Of a DNA stretch of 7,010 nt, positions 1-4,259 are shown in pieces. Source of the stretch: Chloracidobacterium sp. UBA7659. Its GTDB lineage: Bacteria; Acidobacteriota; Blastocatellia; Pyrinomonadales; Pyrinomonadaceae. The stretch is taken from positions 17,549 to 24,558 of the forward strand of contig DLHV01000140.1 in assembly GCA_002483395.1 (NCBI GenBank), written 5' to 3'. Each line of letters begins with the position of its first letter. Position 1 is the first letter of the stretch. Below the pieces are notes generated by a model. That model was given only the letters and a program-made list of their open reading frames with translations, was not told the origin of the DNA and did no database searches. The translations under genes were made by a program, and so were the position numbers.

Positions 1-32
1 TGGTTGATCTGCGAACCAATCATACCGATTTT

Positions 33-141
33 GGATTGGGATTTGGGATTGCGGATTCGCAAACGCAAACGACATCAACCCTGACTCAAAATTGCGATTA
101 TAGTCTATGCGCAAAAATCTGCAATCCCAAATCCGAAATCT
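33..141. repeat. Heptad-based inverted repeat
   Basis: The left arm has GGATT at 33, 39, 46 and 53 (spacings 6, 7, 7). The right arm has its complement AATCY at 116, 123, 130 and 137 (spacings 7, 7, 7). The core arms 39-57 and 116-134 are complementary at 18 of 19 positions, and the exception (G53 opposite T120) is a G-U pair in plus-strand RNA. The 58-nt loop holds no gene I can see. Short heptanucleotide tandem repeats are known in cyanobacteria as STRR sequences; membership of that class is not claimed. The rest of 1-188 shows no gene. Confidence 0.75.
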
Positions 142-142
142 C

Positions 143-170
143 AAATTAAAATGGGCCGGCAAACTGCCGG
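143..170 (-). terminator. Probable intrinsic terminator of the glutaredoxin-like gene
   Basis: Read on the minus strand, a perfect 5-bp GC stem (CCGGC at 156-160 with GCCGG at 166-170, 5-nt loop) lies about 18 nt past the stop codon. It is followed by a T-rich run, CCCATTTTAATTT. The stem is short and the T tract is interrupted, so this is a moderate call. Confidence 0.45.
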
Positions 171-188
171 TTAATCGGGTACGATCGT

Positions 189-410
189 TCAGCCGCGTGG
201 CGGGTCGCCCCAGCCCGAGCCGATATACACACCGTTTTCGACAATACACGGCACCACCAGATTGCCGCCCGAATACTCGAGCATCTCCTTCTGACGCTGC
301 TTGTCATGTTGTGCATCATATTCGGTGAATTTAATGCCGTTCTCGTTGTAATAAGCCCTTGCCTGCGCACAGTATGGGCAATCGGGCTTGCCGTATATAA
401 CAAAAGACAT
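189..410 (-). CDS. Small glutaredoxin-like thiol protein (CPYC)
   Basis: A 73-aa cytoplasmic thioredoxin-fold protein. It opens with a beta strand and the redox motif C11-P12-Y13-C14, the classical glutaredoxin active site. A helix follows (A15-N24), then a second strand, and V53-P54, the expected cis-proline position. The family reduces disulfides or glutathione adducts. It is slightly short for a glutaredoxin (usually about 80-100 aa), and the C-terminal helix is replaced by a Gly-rich tail (GSGWGDPPRG). A third cysteine, C55, directly follows the cis-proline. The SGG...VP.IVE.G pattern also recalls the small Uxx-star glutaredoxin-like (seleno)protein group; that is from memory and unverified. 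The start is secure: AAGGAG at 419-424 lies 8 nt before the ATG. It appears monocistronic, with no clear promoter consensus upstream. Confidence 0.85.
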   Translation of the reverse strand: MSFVIYGKPDCPYCAQARAYYNENGIKFTEYDAQHDKQRQKEMLEYSGGNLVVPCIVENGVYIGSGWGDPPRG

Positions 411-488
411 ATCACTAACTCCTTAACCTTTGATTTTACTGCCTGACGGAAGTAAGTACCAGCAGACGACTTCATTAAGCCTGTGGTG

Positions 489-523
489 AAAAAGAAAAAG
501 GCGGCTGTATTGACAGATCCGCC
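489..523 (-). terminator. Intrinsic terminator of the DUF4032-like gene
   Basis: On the minus strand a hairpin pairs GGCGG (500-504) with CCGCC (519-523). It is extended inward by CTGT (505-508) and ACAG (513-516) around a 4-nt loop, with a 2-nt bulge. It is followed immediately by TTTTTCTTTTT. It lies about 50 nt beyond the stop codon at 571. This is a textbook Rho-independent terminator. Confidence 0.8.
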
Positions 524-570
524 CTGTATTATTGCGGGTTATGATAGAAGTAACCTGTTCGGATATATTA

Positions 571-912
571 CTAAGCCGCGGTCGTGCCCTTTGCCTTAAA
601 ATAGCTTTGAGCGGCTAAAAGTATCTTGAGCGAGATCTTTTTCCAGATCACCGCAAGCGTTCCTTCGGACGGATTACTCACTCGCAGTTCGTAAAAATTT
701 TCAACGTAATCGATGGCCGCTACGTGAAATCCGACGTCGCGGCTCAGGCGCTCGCTCAAATGCCATTTATGGTCCGTGATCCGTTTCCAAAGGTTGCGGG
801 CCTCATCCTCCGAAATGTCATCGCCAGTATAGATTCTCAGTAGGGTTCGTTCCATACTCGGACCGCTTTTGGTTATTTTTTCAATTGCATAATCAAGTCT
901 ATAGGGAATCAT
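571..912 (-). CDS. Small protein resembling the C-terminal segment of DUF4032
   Basis: A 113-aa soluble protein of unknown function. The central stretch, about residues 41-75 (WKRITDHKWHLSERLSRDVG, then a segment ending DYVENFYE), matches what I remember of the C-terminal part of DUF4032 proteins (H-K/R-W-x-LSE...RDVG). Those proteins are usually several hundred residues with a kinase-like N-terminal region, which is absent here. I infer a stand-alone version of that segment. The basic tail (about residues 87-113) has a mildly amphipathic helix but no convincing membrane segment. The start is chosen at 912 because GGAGG (920-924) sits 7 nt upstream. A longer reading from ATG 948 adds 12 residues but lacks a ribosome site. 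It is divergent from the LysR gene, so it is a natural candidate target of that regulator. The gene is expressed as a real unit, given its strong ribosome site and terminator; its function is unknown. Confidence 0.75.
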   Translation of the reverse strand: MIPYRLDYAIEKITKSGPSMERTLLRIYTGDDISEDEARNLWKRITDHKWHLSERLSRDVGFHVAAIDYVENFYELRVSNPSEGTLAVIWKKISLKILLAAQSYFKAKGTTAA

Positions 913-954
913 TGTTAAACCTCCATGTTCACCTCTAAATAAATTCATCTTGTT

Positions 955-979
955 TTTGGCGTTTCATTTAGACGCCAAA
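955..979. promoter_or_regulatory. Palindromic operator candidate in a divergent control region
   Basis: A perfect inverted repeat: TTTGGCGT (955-962), a 9-nt spacer, then ACGCCAAA (972-979). It lies between the DUF4032-like gene and the LysR gene, just upstream of a TATAAT box at 984, where the -35 contact would be. LysR-type regulators commonly bind such dyads in divergent spacers and repress themselves. The core spacing is T-N9-A rather than the usual T-N11-A, so ownership by this LysR is inference. Confidence 0.5.
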
Positions 980-983
980 TAAG

Positions 984-989
984 TATAAT
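984..989 (+). promoter_or_regulatory. -10 box for the LysR gene
   Basis: A perfect TATAAT hexamer about 75 nt before the LysR start. No good -35 hexamer lies 16-18 nt upstream; that stretch is occupied by the palindrome at 955-979, as expected for a regulated promoter. The overlapping reverse-strand hexamer TATACT (982-987) could serve the divergent gene, but its -35 region is also weak. Confidence 0.5.
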
Positions 990-990
990 C

Positions 991-1023
991 AGAGTTGAGG
1001 CATTACTTCCAACTCTAGTTTTT
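991..1023 (+). promoter_or_regulatory. Leader hairpin with T tract ahead of the LysR gene (attenuator-like)
   Basis: AGAGTTG (991-997) pairs perfectly with CAACTCT (1010-1016) across a 12-nt loop. TTTTT follows at 1019-1023. It starts about where transcription from the TATAAT box would begin and precedes the coding start by about 40 nt. It has the form of an intrinsic terminator in the 5' leader. The stem is AT-rich, so termination would be weak or conditional. Confidence 0.4.
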
Positions 1024-1064
1024 CATCCAGCTGATTAATATTGATAATGCCTATAACGTTTAAT

Positions 1065-1982
1065 ATGGAGCTTTGGCAGTTGAGAACATTCTGCGAGATC
1101 GCCGATACCCTTAATTTTACTAAGGCGTCGGAACGCCTTAATCTAACGCAGTCCGCCGTCAGCCATCAGATAAAGGCGCTCGAAGACGAGTTGGGCGTCA
1201 AGCTGTTTCTACGCGGCAAACGCGGCGTGAAATTGACTGATGCCGGCCGTTCCGCGGTCGAATCGTCCAGGAAAATATTGGACGAGGCCGAATCGATGCG
1301 GCAGCAGGTCGCAGGCCGCGAACAGGCCCTCGCGGGCAGCGTCCGCGTGGCCGCCGCGACACAGGCATTGGTCTATCTTTTCGCGCCGCTGTTTGAGGAC
1401 TTCATGGATTCGCATGACAGCGTCGAGCTTGTCTTTCGTACAACCGCGAACACGGAACAGACGATCGGCGATGTGCTGGAAGGCTTGGTCGATGTTGGGT
1501 TTGCATCGATGGCAGTCTATTCGCCGACGCTCGAAACGATCGAGCTGTTCTCAGACGAGCTGATGCTCGTTGTGGGCAAAAAGCATGGGCTGGCCGCGAA
1601 AAAAGAGGTGTCGATAAGCGAGCTTGAAAAGGAACGCTGGGTGCTTTTCGAACGCGGTGCGTCGATTCGCCGGGCGACCGACGATTTCTTTAAGAAAGTT
1701 CAGGTCAAGCCGGAAAAGGCCCTCGAATCGAACGACACATATTTTGTTAAGCTAATGGTCGAACATGGCTTGGGCGTTTCTCTGATGCCGTCTTGGGCGG
1801 TCAGGGAAGAGGTGAAAACGGGCAAGTTGGCACAGGTGCGGGTCAAGGGTCATGAGCTAAAACGCTCGGTCGCGATGGTGTCGCTGAAAGGTTTGAAATC
1901 CGCCCCGATCCGGGCATTCATCGAATATATGTTGAATGGCAAGGCGCGTCTACAGGCCGCGGCTTCGGCGAAAAATTTATGA
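1065..1982 (+). CDS. LysR-family transcriptional regulator
   Basis: A 305-aa cytoplasmic regulator. Residues 1-60 form the winged helix-turn-helix: MELWQLRTF opening, FTKASERLNLTQSAVSHQIK with the recognition helix near residues 27-43, and the wing around LFLRGKRGVKLTDAGR. A linker helix follows (about 61-88), then a periplasmic-binding-protein-like effector domain (about 92-290) containing the familiar HGLGVSLMPSWAV near its end. Length is normal for the family. The effector cannot be read from sequence. The start is uncertain: ATG 1065 gives the standard family N-terminus, whereas ATG 1047 and TTG 1041 add 6 or 8 residues, and none has a clear ribosome site. The stop overlaps the ferredoxin start by 4 nt, implying co-translation. 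The palindrome and hairpin upstream suggest autoregulation and control of the divergent gene. Confidence 0.93.
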   Translation: MELWQLRTFCEIADTLNFTKASERLNLTQSAVSHQIKALEDELGVKLFLRGKRGVKLTDAGRSAVESSRKILDEAESMRQQVAGREQALAGSVRVAAATQALVYLFAPLFEDFMDSHDSVELVFRTTANTEQTIGDVLEGLVDVGFASMAVYSPTLETIELFSDELMLVVGKKHGLAAKKEVSISELEKERWVLFERGASIRRATDDFFKKVQVKPEKALESNDTYFVKLMVEHGLGVSLMPSWAVREEVKTGKLAQVRVKGHELKRSVAMVSLKGLKSAPIRAFIEYMLNGKARLQAAASAKNL

Positions 1983-2287
1983 ATTTAGACGATCTTCGGG
2001 ACATTTTCGAACCGTACGAACGGCTTGTAAAAATCGAGCTATGCGGTGTTACCCGCGAAGTACCGGAAAACAACACAATCCTCCGCGGGCTGCAATACCT
2101 CGATCTTGAAGCCATCTCTTACGGCGAATTCTGCTGGAACGGCGAATGCCTCAATTGCCAGGTCTGGCTAAAAAACGGCGACAAGGAAAAAGCCGTCATG
2201 GCCTGCCGCACCGATGTTAAGGAAGGCATGGAGATCGTCCGCATGGCTGATGGGATCGAGCTTTTCGGAAGCCCACAGACCGCGTAA
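1979..2287 (+). CDS. Single-domain 2Fe-2S ferredoxin-like protein
   Basis: A 102-aa soluble protein with a plant-type [2Fe-2S] ferredoxin fold. Four cysteines are placed as C52-x4-C57-x2-C60-x15-C76, within FCWNGECLNC and MACRTDVKEGM. The ACxTxVxEGM ending resembles the 2Fe-2S domain at the N-terminus of NuoG-type subunits. ENNTILRGL (30-38) matches the strand-helix that precedes the cluster loop. C22 is extra. It is expected to carry single electrons, but its partner is not identifiable. The ATG overlaps the LysR stop (ATGA), so translation is probably coupled. The gene ends only a few nt from the breakpoint of a truncated KorA gene on the other strand, so the C-terminal tail (ELFGSPQTA) may have been reshaped by that rearrangement. 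I see no terminator after it. Confidence 0.87.
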   Translation: MNLDDLRDIFEPYERLVKIELCGVTREVPENNTILRGLQYLDLEAISYGEFCWNGECLNCQVWLKNGDKEKAVMACRTDVKEGMEIVRMADGIELFGSPQTA

Positions 2288-2295
2288 CCCTTTTT

Positions 2296-2535
2296 CATCG
2301 ACAGCGGATTGACTGCGATCATCAGATCGACGCCCTCTCTCCGCCCGAGCCAGCCCTTCTCGCTCATCCGCGCTTCGTACCAGGTCGGCAAACCCTGAAT
2401 ATTCGACGGGAAAATATTCTTCGGCGTAACCGGCACGCCCACCCGAAACACCGCCTTGGTAAACAGCGCATTAGCAGACGCCGAACCCGTACCGTTCACA
2501 TTCGCAAAGCGAACTACAAAGTCGTTGATCTTCAT
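2296..2535 (-). pseudogene. korA: N-terminal stump of 2-oxoacid:ferredoxin oxidoreductase subunit alpha (KorA)
   Basis: The 80 codons from ATG 2535 read MKINDFVVRFANVNGTGSAS and contain PKNIFPSNIQGLPTWYE and EGVDLMIAVNP. These are highly characteristic of the N-terminal gamma domain of KorA/2-oxoglutarate:ferredoxin oxidoreductase alpha subunits. The enzyme oxidatively decarboxylates 2-oxoacids to acyl-CoA and reduces ferredoxin. Intact alpha subunits are roughly 580-620 aa. Here the similarity stops around NPLSM at 2296. The frame then runs on without a stop to 2119, antisense to the ferredoxin gene, giving unrelated residues. Only about one eighth of the protein remains, without the pyrimidine-binding domain, so no catalysis is possible. 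Its ATG lies 5 nt after the toxin stop codon, so it may still be transcribed with the toxin-antitoxin pair. Confidence 0.85.
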
Positions 2536-2540
2536 CTTTG

Positions 2541-2846
2541 CTACCAACGATCCAAGCCGTACGAAGGATGACGGTGATCGTGTCGGACGACCAGAATTCT
2601 AATTGTCCTCTGGTCTATCTGCCTGAAAAGAAAATGATAAGGAAATCGCCGAAAATTTACCCTTCTGATCTCCGTCGGGTCCTCCAAATACACGCGGTAG
2701 GACAGTGGTGAACTCGCAGCACTGTCTGCAGAACCTTGAAATTCTTCATAGAAATCCAGAGCAATTTGGCTGCCGGCTGTCTCGGCGTAGTGTTGGAGCG
2801 CTTCGCGAAGGTCGTCGTGAACGGCGGAATTGAGTTGGATAATCAT
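2541..2846 (-). CDS. RelE/ParE-family toxin
   Basis: A 101-aa protein of the type II toxin superfamily. The two N-terminal helices (about 8-45: DDLREALQHYAE...ALDFYEEF) are followed by the sheet carrying IRRVNFRRFPYHFLF (60-74) and the closing segment ILVVRHDHRHPSYGLDR (84-100). The RRFPY and H-x-HRHPxY elements are typical of this family. Members either cleave ribosome-bound mRNA (RelE) or inhibit gyrase (ParE); sequence alone does not decide which. Its ATG overlaps the antitoxin stop by one base (TAATG), so it depends on antitoxin translation and has no ribosome site of its own. Length is normal and no frameshift is seen. Directly downstream is the KorA stump. Confidence 0.9.
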   Translation of the reverse strand: MIIQLNSAVHDDLREALQHYAETAGSQIALDFYEEFQGSADSAASSPLSYRVYLEDPTEIRRVNFRRFPYHFLFRQIDQRTIRILVVRHDHRHPSYGLDRW

Positions 2847-3070
2847 TATCGGACAAACGGGAACCGTTTCGATATCATCCCGTCCAACTGCTCCATCGTG
2901 ATTATGGAATCAGGGTTTTCATCCATTTCACGGTCGCGCCGCCGAGCCTCAACCAATCCGCCATCCTCCGCATAAAGCGGCAACGAACGCAGTATCTTTC
3001 CCACCAGTTCGGCACGATCTTTTTCCGAGAGACTAAACACCAATTTCTCTGCTTCTGCTATTACTGACAT
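2846..3070 (-). CDS. Addiction-module antitoxin
   Basis: A 74-aa acidic protein of the addiction-module component family (TIGR02574 / Unstab_antitox type). The N-terminal helix and SLSEKDRAELVGKILRSL (about 13-30) are family-typical. The C-terminal half, rich in charged residues and ending in KRFPFVR, would wrap the partner toxin. Such antitoxins neutralise the toxin by direct binding and often repress their own promoter. The start is ATG 3070, with AAGGTG (3077-3082) 6 nt upstream; a GTG at 3079 would add three residues but would overlap that ribosome site. It is first in the operon, with an extended -10 promoter at 3088-3096. Confidence 0.88.
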   Translation of the reverse strand: MSVIAEAEKLVFSLSEKDRAELVGKILRSLPLYAEDGGLVEARRRDREMDENPDSIITMEQLDGMISKRFPFVR

Positions 3071-3087
3071 TTCTTTCACCTTACCGA

Positions 3088-3096
3088 ATTATATCA
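3088..3096 (-). promoter_or_regulatory. Extended -10 promoter of the toxin-antitoxin operon
   Basis: Minus-strand TGA-TATAAT: a perfect -10 hexamer (3088-3093) with the TGn extension (3094-3096). No good -35 is present, as is usual when an extended -10 is used. It lies 17 nt before the antitoxin ATG, so the leader would be very short. It lies between the downstream 30-bp repeat copy and the antitoxin, so the module need not rely on read-through from DUF2200. Confidence 0.6.
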
Positions 3097-3112
3097 CTTG
3101 CTGACTCCTAAA

Positions 3113-3142
3113 AACCCAGTCGCTATCGCTCCCGGTTCTGAC
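3113..3142. repeat. 30-bp REP-like element, copy A (downstream of DUF2200)
   Basis: Inverted copy of the element at 3487-3516, identical at 28 of 30 positions. The only differences are T at 3126 and T at 3139 where the other copy implies C. It touches the last base of the DUF2200 stop codon. It can fold as a 4-bp plus 4-bp hairpin with a central 2x2 internal loop. Both differences are in stem positions and remain G-U pairs on the plus strand. Confidence 0.85.
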
Positions 3143-3528
3143 TATCGTAAGATCTTCTCCATCTTTTTACCTTTTGCCAGCTCGTCAATTAGTTTGTCGA
3201 GGTACCGGATCTTTTGCATCAGGGGGTCTTCGATGTCTTCCACACGTATCCCGCAAACCACGCCTTTGATCAGAGAGGCGTTGGGATTGAATTTAGGAGC
3301 CTTGTCGAAGAACGTTCGAAAATCCGTCCGTTCCCGGATCTGCTTTTCCAAACCGGGTTTACTATATCCGGTCAGCCACCGAATAATTTCGTCGACATCT
3401 TCCTTCGTGCGGCCCTTCTTCTCGGCCTTCGTCACATAATGCGGATAAACGCCCGCAAAACACATCGCGAATACTCTATCGTATTTGTCGGAACCGGGAG
3501 CGGTAGCGACTGGGTTCCTCTCACTCAT
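3142..3528 (-). CDS. DUF2200 family protein with repeat-derived N-terminus
   Basis: From [20 protein letters not shown] onward the protein matches the DUF2200 family throughout, through [38 protein letters not shown] and [20 protein letters not shown] to EKILR. It is a small cytoplasmic protein of unknown function. Family members usually begin only a few residues before the D-R-V/I-F motif. Here the preceding [11 protein letters not shown] is encoded by the reverse of a 30-bp repeat (3487-3516). The start is unsettled: ATG 3528 gives 128 aa; ATG 3534 and ATG 3561 are also in frame, and none has a strong ribosome site. A second inverted copy of the repeat abuts the stop codon, so the gene is bracketed. 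The repeat-encoded extension is probably disordered. Confidence 0.85.
   Translation of the reverse strand: MSERNPVATAPGSDKYDRVFAMCFAGVYPHYVTKAEKKGRTKEDVDEIIRWLTGYSKPGLEKQIRERTDFRTFFDKAPKFNPNASLIKGVVCGIRVEDIEDPLMQKIRYLDKLIDELAKGKKMEKILR
3487..3516. repeat. 30-bp REP-like element, copy B (within the DUF2200 N-terminal codons)
   Basis: Folds as GTCG / CGAC (3487-3490 with 3507-3510), then a tandem GA/AG mismatch, then ACCG / CGGT (3493-3496 with 3501-3504), and a GGAG loop. A six-base TGGGTT tail follows. Read on the minus strand it encodes [10 protein letters not shown] in the DUF2200 gene. It is the inverted partner of 3113-3142. Confidence 0.85.
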
Positions 3529-3633
3529 AGCCATAATCTTCTGTGTGTTACCACCAATCATACTTCAACAGGTCTTCACCCTGCCGATTCATTACATAAT
3601 TCAAGACCGGAGTTCATCTGCATCATTTTCTGA

Positions 3634-3726
3634 ACCGCCCGCTCGCGATATTGGCGGTCGGGAGCGTTTGGAGTTTCTGCTTTAGCAAGCCCTTTTCGCA
3701 AGTTCGGCCAACTAAAGTTGGAACTC
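3634..3726. repeat. Composite REP/BIME-like palindromic spacer
   Basis: Two palindromic units lie side by side. The first is ACCGCC (3634-3639) with GGCGGT (3653-3658). The second spans 3671-3726. Its ends GAGTT (3671-3675) and AACTC (3722-3726) are complementary. Inside, a strong hairpin pairs AGTT-CGG-CCAACT (3701-3713) with AGTTGG-AACT (3716-3725), with CGG bulged out. There is no gene in 3562-3731. The hairpin lies just past the rhodanese stop (3732) but lacks a T run, so I call it a repeat rather than a terminator. Confidence 0.55.
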
Positions 3727-3731
3727 TGAAT

Positions 3732-4055
3732 CTAATACTTCGGAACCTTCGGATCGACCTCATTCGACCACGCGGTGATGCCGCCTTTTAGATTTTTCAA
3801 TTCGCCCGTAAAGCCTGCCTGTTTCAGCATTTCGATAGCCTTAGCGCTGCGGCCGCCCATTTTACAATGGATAACCGTTTCGCGGGCAGGGTCGATCTCG
3901 CCAATTCGCCTGAGCACATCGCCGAGCGGGATCAGCTTTGCTCCATTTATCTTCGCGAACGCGTATTCGGCTGGCTGCCGCACGTCTATCAACTGGATAT
4001 CATCGCCCGCGTCCAGCCGCGCTTTCAGATTGGTTGCTGAAATTTCCTCTATCAT
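3732..4055 (-). CDS. Single-domain rhodanese-like sulfurtransferase
   Basis: A 107-aa cytoplasmic rhodanese domain. Visible landmarks, numbered from the ATG start, are LIDVRQPAEYAFAKINGA (about 22-39, the family's DVR-E-G signature) and the active-site loop H63-C64-K65-M66-G67-G68-R69-S70. Next comes the closing LKGGITAWSNEVDP. C64 would carry the persulfide and R69 would shape the loop. It resembles the rhodanese domains attached to MoeB/ThiF-type E1 enzymes, so sulfur relay is a reasonable guess; no E1 gene is nearby. ATG 4055 is preferred; an adjacent TTG at 4058 has better spacing from AGGA but adds only one residue. It is divergent from the efflux operon, with its own likely extended -10 promoter. 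Confidence 0.92.
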   Translation of the reverse strand: MIEEISATNLKARLDAGDDIQLIDVRQPAEYAFAKINGAKLIPLGDVLRRIGEIDPARETVIHCKMGGRSAKAIEMLKQAGFTGELKNLKGGITAWSNEVDPKVPKY

Positions 4056-4102
4056 CAATTTTTGTCCTACTTTAGGGTTCCCAAGATCTCTAATGCTGTT
4101 AT

Positions 4103-4111
4103 TTTATAGCA
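4103..4111 (-). promoter_or_regulatory. Extended -10 promoter candidate for the rhodanese gene
   Basis: Minus-strand TGC-TATAAA lies about 48 nt before the start codon, with no recognisable -35. The surrounding 4080-4140 is AT-rich. The form matches the extended -10 seen ahead of the antitoxin gene, but the hexamer is one base off consensus. Confidence 0.4.
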
Positions 4112-4184
4112 TAAGTAACATAAACGAAACACTTTCAGGAGCGTAAGTAGTTTCCGGGCGTATATACCGATTTTGAAAGCTCGG

Positions 4185-4237
4185 TTTACAAAAATTTACA
4201 CAGTTGAGCTTATTGTAAGTCAGTAAACTATTGTAAA
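4185..4237. promoter_or_regulatory. Nested TTTACA/TGTAAA repeats ahead of the efflux operon
   Basis: TTTACA occurs at 4185 and 4195. Its complement occurs as TGTAA at 4214 and TGTAAA at 4232. TTTACAA (4185-4191) and TTGTAAA (4231-4237) form perfect outer arms; GTTTAC (4184-4189) and GTAAAC (4223-4228) are also inverted. TATTGTAA is directly repeated at 4211 and 4229. The array lies 23 nt before the adaptor ATG, where a promoter and operator belong. No regulator gene for it is apparent. AT-richness alone could yield part of this pattern. Confidence 0.35.
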
Positions 4238-4259
4238 ATGGGCATCTTAACGAAACCGT

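Noticed and set aside
107..328. A plus-strand 73-aa reading frame over the glutaredoxin-like gene
   Set aside because: It starts in the repeat arm, has no family likeness and lies antisense to a gene with a clear CPYC motif and ribosome site.
2119..2295. Continuation of the KorA reading frame across the ferredoxin gene
   Set aside because: The residues lose all KorA likeness and are simply the antisense of the ferredoxin codons, so only 2296-2535 is annotated.
3142..3516. DUF2200 as a third member of the toxin-antitoxin operon
   Set aside because: The antitoxin has its own extended -10 promoter and the repeat separates the genes; nothing links their functions.
3098..3685. Plus-strand frames over DUF2200 and the repeat spacer
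   Set aside because: They are antisense shadows of a well-conserved family protein and contain repeat sequence.
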